Shown here: one piece after another, positions 36,057 to 47,605 of the stretch
How positions within the stretch are numbered: the stretch's first letter is position 1
Layout: every line of letters begins with the position of its first letter
NCBI GenBank assembly: GCA_030674185.1
Contig: JAPXFY010000026.1
Coordinates: 51,882,246 to 51,946,245, forward strand
Length of the DNA stretch: 64,000 nucleotides
Direction of reading: 5' to 3'
Origin: Monoplex corrugatus
Lineage: Eukaryota; Mollusca; Gastropoda; Littorinimorpha; Ranellidae
Position numbers and translations under genes: made by a program
The notes under the pieces: generated by a model
Told to the model about the DNA's origin: nothing
Database searches by the model: none
What the model saw: the letters and a program-made list of their open reading frames with translations, nothing else

Positions 36057-36137
36057 CTTGTTTTTGTGGTACTTGGACCTGACCTCACGCAACAGTACCG
36101 GAGGCATCATAGCTCATCAAGTCTTGACGAATCTCCG
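36057..36137 (-). pseudogene. Decayed duplicate exon of the armadillo gene
   Basis: On the minus strand an 81-bp segment has an acceptor (GACCTCAG|) and a donor (AACAAG|GTGAGG). It aligns with the true exon 29814-29896 (83 bp). The first half reads AEIRQDLMSYDA in the expected frame, matching AEMRHVG. The second half reads PPVLLREVRSKYHKNK, but in another frame, matching NMLSEVYKRYKENK. The two-base length difference accounts for the shift, and the entry frame reaches TGA inside the segment. It is either a dead exon duplicate or a poison exon whose inclusion would end translation. Phase fits exon 36675-36827 upstream. Confidence 0.72.
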
Positions 36138-36473
36138 CTGAGGTCATCAACATGACAGATATGTTGTAAATGCTACATGTTTGGTTGTAGTGTGTTTTGT
36201 ATGTTTGATGTAAGAGGAAACACATGACAAATATACTGTAAACTCTGCATATTTGGTGTAGTGGGCTTGTGTGGCTGTACTGAGTTTTTATGCTCTGTTG
36301 TGAGGAACAAATATACCCTCTCTTTGTGAGTGAGTGAGTGTGTGCGTTTATGACCTATCTTATATATTTTTCTTCTCATATGTACACATCATGAAAACAG
36401 AAATCATAAAACACTGGAATTTTCACACCATATCTCTCCGCTGAAAAATAAAATGTTCATGAAAAGAAACAAC

Positions 36474-36546
<73 letters not shown>
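36474..36546. repeat. (CA)n microsatellite
   Basis: A pure run of about 72 bp, TG-repeats in the transcript, starting about 130 bp after the donor of exon 36675-36827. Confidence 0.95.
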
Positions 36547-36547
<1 letters not shown>

Positions 36548-36674
36548 CCAACAACACAAAAACAACAAAAACAACCCTCTTTCAAACATGATAACAAAAC
36601 TGTTGTATCCCCTGACCAACAGACAAGTTACAAACCTCTCTCTCTCTATGTCAACAACGTACAAACATACTGAC

Positions 36675-36827
36675 CATATTCACACAGCTCCATAATAAGG
36701 TTGACAATGGCCTCCACCACCTCAGCATTGTCACGGTGAAGCTCATAGGCTCTGATGATGATGGGGATACCTGCCGGCTTCTGGTCGTTGGGTTTGTCGC
36801 TGGTCAGAACTCTGTAGGCACACTCCT
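36675..36827 (-). CDS. Armadillo-repeat protein gene exon
   Basis: The minus-strand exon of 153 bp has acceptor GCGACAG| and donor TATG|GTCAGT, phase 1 on both sides. It encodes 51 residues: ECAYRVLTSDKPNDQKPAG, then IPIIIRAYELH and AEVVEAIVNLIMELCEY. The last part has the hydrophobic spacing of armadillo helices 2 and 3. It is followed in frame by exon 29814-29896. Its first 34 bases and the acceptor are duplicated just upstream (36851-36890). Confidence 0.85.
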
Positions 36828-36890
36828 CTGTCGCACATACATACAGACAATTTGTCGCTGGTCAGAACTCTGTAGGCACACTCCTCTGTC
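36793..36890 (-). repeat. Tandem duplication covering an exon's acceptor and 5' end
   Basis: The 39-base segment at 36793-36831 (acceptor bases plus the first 34 bases of exon 36675-36827) recurs at about 36851-36890 with its own CAG acceptor. About 20 bp of ACATACATACAGACAA-type spacer separates the copies. The duplicate lacks the rest of the exon and any donor. Confidence 0.9.
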
Positions 36891-36917
36891 ACACAGACCA
36901 ATAGATCAGACAGTTTC

Positions 36918-37045
36918 ACATTCAGTTTGTCAAGATGGCATCTCTGAGCTCAGTAATTTCCATATGCACTGACACCACAGATGCCATGGGATCAGTAAGA
37001 TCCAAAATGATCATGACACAAGCCCTACGTGCTGGCAAGATTTTG
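36918..37045 (-). mobile_element. SINE-A 3' fragment
   Basis: It shares TTTGTCAAGATGGCATCTCT, the TGCACTGACACCACAG.TGCCATG region and AATGATCATGACACAAGCC with the SINE-A copies at 1656 and 31570. Only the tail end is present. Confidence 0.65.
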
Positions 37046-37170
37046 GGGTTTAAAAAAAAGACCTACCCTCCAAAAAAAGCAAAAAACAAAAACAGAACAA
37101 ATGAACAAACAAACAAAAACCAAAATTAAAACTGGCCCAATGAAGGCTGTATCCTAAACCCCTGTACCAA

Positions 37171-37355
37171 CCCTTTGACTCCCACACCCTATCCCACCAA
37201 CTACAAAAACATAACCCTTTGATTCCCTCACCCTATCCACCAGCTTCCTGCAGGAAGCTGGTGAATAAGGAGAGGGAATCAAAGGGTCAAGTTTTTGCTT
37301 TACTAGCATGCTTGACAACGCAAGATGCTGTGGACAGGGTGCAGGAATGAAAGGG
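37171..37355. mobile_element. 185-bp TTAA MITE copy
   Basis: The same length and layout as the copy at 46390-46574: CCCTTTGACTCCC at left, a central inverted repeat around CAGCTTCCTGCAGGAAGCTG (37240-37262), AAGTTTTTGCTTT, and GGGTGCAGGAATGAAAGGG at right followed by TTAA. The left TTAA has decayed to CCAA. Confidence 0.8.
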
Positions 37356-38483
37356 TTAAGAGCATGATGCTCTAACGACTGATCTATTGGACCACAGATC
37401 AGACAATGATGAGTGAAAAACATACTGGTTAGCCGTCTTCCAGCTGAAAGGTCTGTTTGATCCAGCTGGGGAAGTGCCTGGGGACAACAGGATGAAACTT
37501 TTGACAGTTCTCTCAGGACAGGCCTGAATCCCCTTCATGTGTATAAGTGCATGCAAAACTTCAAATATGCACACTGAAGACCTGGTGTCTGGTGGCTAAT
37601 GGAAATGGGAAAATACCGAGCATACAACACACCCAAGAAAGAGTATGTAACTCCTCAAAGTCAGGGTCTGACATCACATGTACGCAAACTGTGGCACAAC
37701 ATGACACCTGCACTTTGTGGGTCAACTGGTAAAACATTGCTTCCATACAAAAGAAAGAAATAAAGAAATCAGCCATATATACATACATACAACAACAAAA
37801 AAACCTAGACAGACAAAGTAAATACATGAATAAAAATAGATCAGAAAACACAGACAGACAAAAATGATAAATTAAAAAAAAGATCAGACATACATATACA
37901 AAAAGACAGACAAATACAGACACACACACAGAGAAAGACAGACTGACAGACACAAAGACAGATAGACAAATACAGACAGACAAAAAGACAGACAGGTCAC
38001 CGGTCCATTACTGAACTCTATCATTAGCATAATAACTATGGGAGCACATCTTTTCATTAGTGATTAAATCAGAATTTTCACTTTCAAGTCTCATCAAGAC
38101 TACAAAACTACCAACAGAAAAGTCCATATTTCTTACAGGAAAATAATGTATTATACTATTAAAGAAAGAAAAACAATACACAGCAATACAAATTCAGACC
38201 AGACCACATGTTTTTCACTGTTTTGTGTTTGTCACCAAAACCTCAAGCCCAACAACATTTACAACAAGAACAATATGAAAACAAAAATTAAACAAGACTA
38301 ACCAAAAACAAAAAATCAAAAATAACAAATGGTCAGGGACTTCAAAAACTCCCTTTTTCTACAAAAATTCAATAAATAACCAAAGAAATATTGTTTGTAA
38401 CACAAGCGTTTCTCATTGCAAATCTGTGCAGGTGAGAAAAACTAAAATAGACATAAAATTGCATAACTGTATATTTCATGGTT
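37356..38483 (-). other. Armadillo gene intron sequence
   Basis: No exon or second-copy repeat was recognised. There is a (GACAGACAAATA)-type low-complexity stretch at 37795-38000. Confidence 0.5.
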
Positions 38484-38561
38484 GCATTAGACAACGGCAC
38501 AAAACCAAACCATATATATACATATATATATATGGTTTGGTTTTGTGCCGTTGTCTAATGC
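38484..38561. repeat. Perfect long inverted repeat (hairpin)
   Basis: Two 29-nt arms (38484-38512 and 38533-38561), beginning GCATTAGACAACGGCAC, are exact reverse complements. They are separated by 20 bp of TA-rich sequence that can itself pair. There are no mismatches in the arms. Confidence 0.95.
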
Positions 38562-39779
38562 GGGCACCATATTTTTACTGTTTAAAACCTACACCAATGC
38601 AGTGATTTTACAGCTCAAGTTGTGAAAATGTAACCAAAAATGGAATCTCAACATGAACTGATGAACTAGTCCCCCCCCCCCCCCCTCCTGCTTATGACTT
38701 CCAGCAATCCCAGAATGGACCAATTCAAAGAATGAATTAGTGAAAGAATGAATCAACTGAATTAGTGCATTTCCACTTGTATGTATCACTGTGTGACATC
38801 TAACAAATAGAATTCAATATTCACTGAAATCCAAGAAATTATAAAATCCAGTCAATTTGAATAAATTGCTCAAAATCCAGCGAAGTCATTGCATACAGCA
38901 TATTGTTAAGTCCTGCAAACAAAAATTAACAATGTTGAAAACAATCTAATGCATCAAGAGCACCTAAATATAAAAACAGTGATTTATTCTGATGTTGCTC
39001 GATGGAATACAAGAATGGTTTCCCATTTGGATTCCACGTAATGCACGCAACATTTCCCAGTTACATAAATATGGCTATGCCCAAATGCTCATCATTGTCA
39101 TAGAAAGAAAGCTTTTAATATGTTGTCTAAAATAAATCAAGATACCTCCATATCACAGCTCTACTATTGTCAGCAAAAAATTGTTAAGCCCCAATGTTGC
39201 GTGGGTTACGGTTTCCACCTATACATAAGTTTATATTCAGGACATGGTTAAGTTCTTCTGTTCAAGTTTAATACTGGACACATGACCTTAGGTGTCTGTA
39301 TTGATGGTATCATCCTTTCCATGAAGCCTGGTTATTTTATCTAAAAAAGCAGTACCATGTGGAAACCATGTAATGCACATCACACCAGTCACTTGGTCTA
39401 CATTTTGCTGATTTTTAGTGAAGTCTTTAAATGAACTCTGTTTACTTTGTTCCTGTTTATTAAAGGTATGTCTGAACTCTTCAAAAATGTGTTTTACTTG
39501 CTTTTTTAATTACTTTTAATTTTTCACCTTCATGTCCCGGGTCTTATTCCAGGATTGTAGATGTGCACATATATAAACTGTAGAAAACAACTTCTGTTCT
39601 TAAGCTTAGACAGAATCGATTCCTTGAATTTTCGACAGTTTTTGTCTCAGACAGTGTGATCATGAAGATACAGATGGTCTTGGACATTTGTCACTGTGAC
39701 CTTGAAAGAGACTTCATATGAAATAAAACATGATGTATCGTACTGATCATTGTGGCTGTGTTGGGTCTTCTTTATAAGA
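38562..39779 (-). other. Armadillo gene intron sequence
   Basis: Nothing was recognised apart from a C-run at about 38671-38688. Confidence 0.5.
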
Positions 39780-40225
39780 TGAGATAATGAACAGAGTTCT
39801 TGAATGTTATATAGAACCAATACTGTTATACGGTTGTGAGGCGTGGACAGTCAACAGGCAAAGCCAGAACAAGATTGAGGCAGCTGAGATGTGGTTTCTA
39901 AGAAGAATACTGAGAGTTCCATGGACAGCAAAGAAAACAAACGAGACAATCTTGATGGAGGCAGACACAGGAAGATCATTGATAAGAAAGATTAGGAAAA
40001 TACAGGCAACATATATACGCCATTTCATGAGGACAGGGGAATTAGAGCACCTGGTCACAATAGGAAAGCTGGAGGGAAAGAGAGCACCAGGTAGACCCAA
40101 GGAGAAAACATTGGACAGACTTGCAGGGTGGCTGAGGACAGAAAGGATGGTAAGATACATACACAAATACATATGGAGGGCCATGATCGCCAACGCCATG
40201 TGGAAGGGCACATGATGATGATCAT
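39780..40225 (+). mobile_element. LINE ORF2 C-terminal fragment
   Basis: One open stretch (39787-40215) encodes the typical end of an RTE/jockey-like LINE protein. It contains YIEPILLYGCEAWTVNRQ, WFLRRILRVPW, KIQATYIRHFMR and the basic GKRAPGRPKEKTLDRLAGWL motif. A GATGATGATCATCATCATC tract right after the stop is a plausible 3' tail. The copy is severely 5' truncated, as usual for target-primed reverse transcription. It lies antisense to the armadillo gene. Confidence 0.85.
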
Positions 40226-40848
40226 CATCATCATACCGAAGGCTATGGAAGACTTTCACAACTGAGAAAACAGATTTCAAATGGTGTCAGAAGTTCCTGA
40301 CAAAGTACTGTTCACACACTGAAAAATGCTGATTTTAGGTACATTTTTGGTGGTTGTTTTCAGCATGGTGTTAGCCCCTTGTGGTCAAAGGGGCTTTTAA
40401 CATCACAAAATGGTCACCAGCACAGGCACTTCCTCAGATTATGTGCGTGAATGCATTGGTACATGTACTTGATTTTCTTTTCCTTCTTCTTTCCTTTTAA
40501 AGTATTGTGTATGTTTTGAAATGGTTATAGCCCTGATATGGCGCTACGCAGTCAGATGGGTTCTAAACAAAAATAACAGTAACAGCAACAGCTGAAATGA
40601 ACTACACTACCCGTTCAAGACTCCTCAACAGTCCACACCTCCGACCCTACAAGGATACTGATCCATCCATGAAGAGTTCAGAAACTTGTGCCCACACATT
40701 TCTGTCACAGATTGATAGACACACACAGGCACACATCTCTCTCCAATCAATATGAAATAACTTTTCAATGGGAGATTAAAAAAGCAACAAAAAAACCCAG
40801 TAATGACAACAACAAAGACTATACAAAGTTAAAAAATGATGTAATCAC
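40226..40848 (-). other. Armadillo gene intron sequence
   Basis: It includes a short reverse-oriented piece of repeat B near 40505-40575 (ATGGTTATAGCCCTGATATGG). Otherwise nothing was recognised. Confidence 0.45.
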
Positions 40849-40980
40849 CATTGGGCTCCACAAGTGTAGACAGAACCATACAGACGTTCTTCACAACTTT
40901 GGCATTTCTCACATGGCTGTCTAGAGCCTGCACCAGGCTCCCCACCCCATCCAGTGAGTTCACCGTTTCAAAGCAGTTGT
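40849..40980 (-). CDS. Armadillo-repeat protein gene exon
   Basis: The minus-strand exon of 132 bp has acceptor TGTTGCAG| and donor CAATG|GTGATT, phase 1 on both sides, coding 44 residues. The peptide contains GVGSLVQALDSHVRNAKVV and CMVLSTLVEPN. This is one armadillo repeat: a glycine-preceded helix (LVQAL), a short charged turn, then a second hydrophobic helix. It has the same length and phase as exons 49312-49440 and 50345-50473. Confidence 0.85.
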
Positions 40981-41019
40981 CTGCAACAGTCGTGAGTCAT
41001 TGATGCTGTGTCCACTACT

Positions 41020-42077
41020 ATTGTAAAAGAGATTACATACCTTGAACGAAGATTATGTATTGTATGAATTATACACTACCGATTACATACCTTGAATGAA
41101 GATTATGTATTGTGTGAATTATATTATACTGATTACATACCTTGAATGAAGATTATGTATTGTATGAATCATACTATACTGATTACATACCTTGAATGAA
41201 GATTATGTATTGTATGAATTATACTGTATTGATTACATTTACCTTAAATGAAGATTATGTATTGTATGAATTATACTGTATTGATTGTATACCCTGAATG
41301 AAGATTATGTATTATACTCTACTGATTACATACCTTGAATGAAGATTACATATTGTATGAATTATATACTATATTATGTATCTTGAATGAAGATTACGTA
41401 TTGTATAAATTACACTCTGTCGATTACATACCTTTAATGAAGATTATGTATTGTATGAATTATACTGTATTGTTTACATACCTTGAATGCATATTATGTA
41501 TTGTATGAATTATACTCTACCGATTACATACCTTGAATGAAGATTATGTATTGTATGAATTATATTATACTGATCACATACCTTGAATGAAAACTATGTA
41601 TTGTATGAATTACGCTATACTGATTACATACCTTGAATGAAGATTATATATTGTATGAATTATACTATACTGATTACATATCTTTCACAAAGATTATGTA
41701 TTGTATGAATTATACATACTGATTACATACCTTGAATGAAGATTACGTATTACACTATACTGAATTACATACCTTGAATGAAGATTACATACTTTATGAA
41801 TTATACTGTATTGTTTATGTATCTTGAGTGAAGATTATGTATTGTATGAGTTATACTCTGTTGATTACATACCTTGAAAGAAGATTATGTATTGTACACT
41901 ATTGATTACATTACATACTTTATGAATTATACTATATTGTTTATGTCCCATGAGTGAAGATTATGTATTGTATGAATTATACTCTGATTACATACCTTGA
42001 ATGAAGATTAAGTATTGTACTTTATTGACTACATACCTTGAATGAAGATTACATACTGTATGAATTATACTACCTCC
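41020..42077. repeat. About 50-bp satellite array
   Basis: The unit is GATTACATACCTTGAATGAAG followed by ATTATGTATTGTATGAATTA and TACTATACT, about 20 units with moderate divergence. The array is broken at 42077 by RLE-class LINE copies and resumes at 48695-48850. Confidence 0.95.
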
Positions 42078-42738
42078 CAGCAGACCTCCCAGAGTGGAGA
42101 AATTACCCAGATGTCATCAGCAAGACAGGCATGAGACCAGACATCGCTCTCCACTCTCACTCCTCGAAACAAGTGATTCTGATAGAACTCACTGTGCCAT
42201 ACGAAAGCAGAATGGAAGAAGCACATATCTACAAGACCGAAAAATATGCCGGTCTTGCCAGCACCCTGAAGAAAGCAGGTCTGCGGTCCAAAATCTTCGC
42301 CATAGAGGTCGGGGCAAGAGGGTTTGTGGACACCTCCGCTTATGATCTCATGAAACAACTCACCATTTCTGGGAAGAAGAGGACTAGAGCCCTTAAAGCG
42401 ATGGCAGAGGCAGCAGAAAGGAGCTCAAGCTGGATCTGGGCAAGGAGGAACCAAAAGTGAACTTCATAAGGATTAAATTCCCTACAGATGTGTGCTCCGT
42501 TAGCACATTGGTAAAACCGCGTACCGCAGTTCTGAAGCGCAGAATCGCCCAGGTTCGCTCCCCGGCGTGGGGAAAAAAAAAAAAAGACAACAGCAGAAGG
42601 GCATCCAGGAGTCATGACCTGGATGTGGCCCGGCCCCCCGAGAGTGTAAGGAGTTCAGGGCCAAAACATTTGTCTAAAGGGGGTTACTTCTCTGAAGACC
42701 TTCTGTTGTCTAGCTCTCCCTAGAGTTTCTTTCTACCT
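42078..42738 (+). mobile_element. RLE-class LINE, 5'-truncated 661-bp copy
   Basis: Nearly identical to the last 660 bp of the neighbouring copy (48034-48694). It encodes the C-terminal endonuclease-like region (RPDIALHSHSSKQVILIELTVPYE, written here only as a landmark pair RPDIAL ... ELTVPYE) up to a stop near 42460. It then has the tRNA-like 3' UTR and ends GTTTCTTTCTACCT. It joins the 5' end of the next copy directly. High identity between the two implies recent, possibly linked, insertion. Confidence 0.85.
42491..42572 (+). other. tRNA-like segment in LINE 3' UTR, copy 1
   Basis: It resembles a tRNA-derived sequence. An A-box-like TTAGCACATTGGTAAAACC is followed about 35 bases later by a B-box-like GGTTCGCTCCC. 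The terminal GCGTGGGG can pair with the bases before the A box. The paired copy is at 48451-48530. Confidence 0.6.
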
Positions 42739-45700
42739 GCACATGGTCAATCCATTGACTTCCGGGAATAGTTCGGAGGACATTCGGGAAAGACCGAAGG
42801 ACACTGGGAAAGACTAGATCTGCGGGCTTTGTGGGTTGGCTTCCCACCTTGCCTTTGATAACATGCCACGAGTTCTATAAATGAAAGATGCTCCCAGGAT
42901 TCACCGAAAGGGGGAGAGAATGATGAATCCATCGGCACTGACTCCATCACGACTGGAAACGCACAACGGATCATGATTAATGACCAGATGGAATTTCCGT
43001 GTGCGTGTGGAAGGAGATTCACACCAAACGCAGCATGAAGATCCACAGGACAAAAATGGGCTGTTTGAAGACTCATACGAACCAGCAGCAGCGCACTGCG
43101 ATAGCAGGTGAGACGTTGGATGACCAAAGCCAGGATTTAAACCATAGTGCCAAGGACATCCACGCTGATGGTTCTGGTGCGGATTTTGCACAAGCTCTTA
43201 ACGCCAAACGTGAAAAACTCAATTTGCCGCCTGCCGGTGCAAAAGAATAATGGGAGAAATTAGATGAGGAAATTGTCCTTAAGCTGAATGCACTAATAGG
43301 GAACAGTACGCTGGAACACAAACTTGACACATACGGAGACATCATATACTCTATCTGCAGGGACACTTATGGAGTGAAGCAGCCAAAGACAAAAACGCCT
43401 CCCCAGAAATCCAGAAGACAGCAACAGATGGAGAGCATCCGGGGGGAGAAAAGGAAGCTTAAAAAGCGAATGAAAACTGCCTCAGAATTCGAGAAGCAAG
43501 AGCTCCTGGAACTCTGGAAAGATCTGAAAGCCAAACACAATGCTCTCAGCAAAGTGGAATCAGCAAGGCGAAGAAAGAGCAAAAAGAAGAAGACTCAAGA
43601 TCGTTTCTTCAAAGATCCCTTTGACTTTGCAAAAAAGCTGTTTGAACAATCCAAATCAGGGACTCTCACAGTGGGCAAGGAAACCCTAGATCAGCATCTC
43701 AGGGAAACATATTCCAATTCTCAGCGCGAGGCACCACTTGAAATCCAGAATCTGGTTTGGCCTGCAGCGCCAGAAGGAAAATTCAATAACAAACCACCAA
43801 CACTGGATGAAGTGAAGAACGTAGTAAAGAAAGACAGAGCCAAGTCAGCACCTGGACCAAACGGAATACCATACCTGCTCTACAAGAAATGCCCAAAAGT
43901 GCTCAGTGGCTCCACAAGATGATTCGATCAGCATGGAGGAACCAGAAGATCAGCGACCAATGGATGAGAGCTGAAGGAGTGTACATTCCGAAGGAGCAGA
44001 ACTCCAGCAGCATCAATCAGTTCAGGCCAATATCACTTCTGAACGTCGAGGGGAAAATCTTCTTCTCTGTTATGGCAGCAAGATTGACAAAATACCTGAC
44101 TGAAAACAAGTATCTGGATATGTCAGTCCAAAAGGGAGGCATACCAGGAATGCCTGGATGCTTGGAACATGCCGCGTTGATTTGGGATGCCATCCAAAAA
44201 GCAAGAACAGAGAAGAGAAACATTGACGTAGTTTGGCTTGATCTGGCGAATGCATATGGATCAGTTCCACACGATATGATCCAGCTGGCTCTTGAAATGT
44301 ATCACATCCCAGAAAACATCCGAACAATACTGAGGAAGTATTTCCAAGGGTTCTCAATGCGGTTCTCTACAAAGAATACACCACGGACTGGATAGATCTA
44401 GAGGTGGGCATTGCAATGGGCTGTGCAATCTCTCCCATACTGTTCGTGTTGGCAATGGAAGTCATCTTGAAAGCTGCAATGAAGAGTTCAGGTCCAGTGA
44501 ATCTGGGAGATGGATACCAGATGCCTCCTCTGAAAGCTTTCATGGATGACACAACAGTCTTGTCCACGGATGAGGAAGAGACACACCAAATCTTAAAGCA
44601 GCTGGATGAGCTGGTGGCCTCTTCAAGAATGAGGTTCAAACCAAAGAAATCCCGAAGTCTCTCACTATGAAAAGGAAAAGTGGCAGATTCAGTCAAATTC
44701 ATGGTAGCCAACCAAGCCATTCCCACTGTCACAGAAGAGCCAGTAAAAAGTCTCGGAAGATGGTATGATGACTCCCTGAAAGACACACAAAGGGGATGTG
44801 AAACCAAGCAAACAGCAGAAGAAGGCCTGAAGAAAATAGATAACTGCGGACTGCCAGGCAAATACAAAGTCTGGTGTCTACAGTTCATGCTGATACCAAA
44901 GCTGCTGTGGCCACTGCTAATCTATGACATTTGCACCAGCACAGTGGAAGCAATGGAAGCCAAAATCAACAAATACACAAGAAAATGGCTCGGTGTCCCA
45001 CCTGGTCTCATTGATGTTGCATTCTACTGTCGTCAAGCAATGCTGAAGCTACCTCTCAAATCCATAGTGGAGGAATACAAAGTTGGAAAAGCAAGACTGT
45101 TGAGCATGCTGGAGGAATCGGAAGACAATATCGTGAGATCAGTTCAGCCAAAGCTGAGAACTGGCAAAAAATGGAAAGTCCAAGAGGCTGTAAACAATGC
45201 CAAGAGAAACCTCAGCATCAAAGAAATAATTGGACACACGCAAACCAACAGACAGGGACTGGGAGCAACAAAAATGCAGTGGTGGTCCAAAGCCAAAAGG
45301 AAGGAAAAAAGAGACATGATCATACAGGAGTTGAAGAAAGAAGAAGATGTCAAAAGAGTGCAGAAGGCAGTCCAGCAAGGTCAACAGGGGCAATGGACAA
45401 CATGGGACAGTGCACTCCAAAGAAGTCTCAGCTGGAACGATATGTGGCCTTGGCTCCTCTATGGATAAGCTTCCTCCTCACCACCAAAATACAAACTCTT
45501 CGTGACAGGCTTGACAGGACACCCTGTCAACCATGCCCACCTGACCCTTCCTTCTCTGGCACACCTCTTACTACTTTTACCCCAGTCTCACAAGAAGAAA
45601 TTTTCAACACAATCAGATCCATGTCGTTCAAAACCTGCGAACTGGATCCTCTTCCAGGTTCTCTCTACTCCGACTGTCTCCCTACTCTCCTCCCATTCAT

Positions 45701-46389
45701 CACTGACATCATCAACACTTCTCTTCAAACTGGAACTATCCCAGATTCTTTCAAGTCTGCTATTGTTCACCCTCTCCTCAAGAAACACAATTTAGACCAA
45801 ATGAACTGAAAAATTATCGGCCTATCTCTAATCTCTCTTTCTTGTCGAAACTCCTTGAAAAAGTTGTCCTCAACCAGCTGAACTCTCACCTGTCTGCCAG
45901 CAATCTCCTCAATCCTTTCCAGTCAGCCTACCGCCAGTGCCATAGCACTGAAACTGCCCTACTACACATTCTCAACAATCTCCTCCTTGCAACTGATACT
46001 GGCAAAGTCTCTCTCCTCACACTCCTTGATCTGTCTGCAGCCTTTGACACCATTGATCATGGTATTCTCCTTTCTAGACTTCATCATACTTTTGGCATCT
46101 CTGACATTGCTCTGTCCTGGTTCACTTCATATCTATCAAACAGAAAACAAACTGTTCTCATCAATGGCACTTACTCTCAACCTGCATACCTGACCTGTGG
46201 TGTTCCACAAGGATCTGTCCTTGGCCCTGTTCTTTTCACTCTTTACACCTCCCCCCTGTCCACCATCATCAACTCCCACTCTATAAAACACCACTTCTAT
46301 GCTGATGACACCCAACTTCAAGACAGTGACTCACCTGATAATATACAGCGCCTGTTGACTCGCACCACTGAGTGTTACTTGGACATTAA

Positions 46390-46574
46390 CCCTTTCACTC
46401 CCGCACTCCGGTCACCAGCATCCTGCATTGCCAACCATGTTAGCAAAGCAAAAACTTAACTCTTTGATTCCCTCACCCTATCCACCAGCTTCCTGCAGGA
46501 AGCAGGTGGATAGGGTGAGGGAATCAAATGGTTAAGTTTTTGTAGTTGGTAGATAGGGTGCGGGAGGCAAAGGG
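46390..46574. mobile_element. 185-bp TTAA MITE interrupting the CR1-like ORF
   Basis: TTAA at 46386-46389 and 46575-46578 flanks the element. Its ends are inverted: CCCTTTCACTCCCGCAC at left and GTGCGGGAGGCAAAGGG at right. The centre (46464-46527) is a 64-bp palindrome with one mismatch around CTGCAG. Skipping the element and one TTAA restores the RT frame, so TTAA is the target duplication. It is non-coding and presumably mobilised by a piggyBac- or Kolobok-type transposase. Confidence 0.9.
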
Positions 46575-47495
46575 TTAAGAACTGGATGACACACAATAAA
46601 CTTCAGCTTAATGACGACAAGACAGAAGCTATCCTCATTGGCACCCGTCAGAAACTTTCTCAGCTGCCTCCTCTTTCTCTCCCATTATGTAACACATCAG
46701 TCCCAATTTCTGATTCAGCTAAAAACCTTGGTGTCTGCATTGACTCTACCCTCTCCATGAACAACTTTGTTTCTCAAACTGCCAGATCTTGCTACTATCA
46801 TCTCCATCGTATAAGGCTGATCAGGAAGTATCTCTCTGTCGAAACAACTGCAAAACTCGTTCTCTCCTTCATAATGTCTCGCATTGACTGTTGCAATTCA
46901 CTCCTGTCTGGTCTTCCTGCCTCCACCATTCACATCCTACAGCGCATTCAAAACAATGCTGTACGCCTTGTACTCAAAAAGAAAAAAGCTGACCACATAT
47001 CTCCTCTCCTGGCACAACTTCACTGGCTCCCTGTATCAAAGCGCATACAATACAAACTAGACACCATGTGCTACAAAAGCCTCAATAACGCAGCCCCCGA
47101 TTACCTGTCAAGCCTACTTGAGATCTATGTTCCCTCACGTACCCTCCGCTCTGCCTCCGATCCTCTGAGTTTTCGCTTTCCACGCACTAAGCTCAATACC
47201 TATGGTCCACGAGCCTTCTCTGTTTCTGGTCCACTCTCCTGGAACAAACTTCCTCTCTCAGTCCGTCAGCAACCTACTTTTGTCTCCTTCAAGTCCGCTC
47301 TCAAAACCCACCTTTTCTCCTCTGCATAAAATCCTAACCTCACTCAACCCCCCCTCCCCCCTCTGCAGCCTGTCTCCGCTCGGAGGGGAATCACATGGTT
47401 ATAATATATAATTGTATATGCTATGCTCTCTATAATTTTCCATTGCTTTTATTCTTGCTTTTATTGCTTTTATTCTTTCTCCCCATTTATAGCCA

Positions 47496-47499
<4 letters not shown>

Positions 47500-47591
<92 letters not shown>

Positions 47592-47605
47592 TGCGTGCGT
47601 GTGTG
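47500..47605. repeat. (GT)n / (GTGC)n microsatellite in CR1-like 3' UTR
   Basis: A GT run of about 75 bp passing into GTGCGTGC repeats. Open frames of Cys/Val repeats across it are artefacts. Confidence 0.95.

Noticed and set aside
42457..42615. A genuine tRNA gene
   Set aside because: The A and B boxes are present, but the D and anticodon stems pair poorly, and the segment is part of a LINE 3' UTR found twice.
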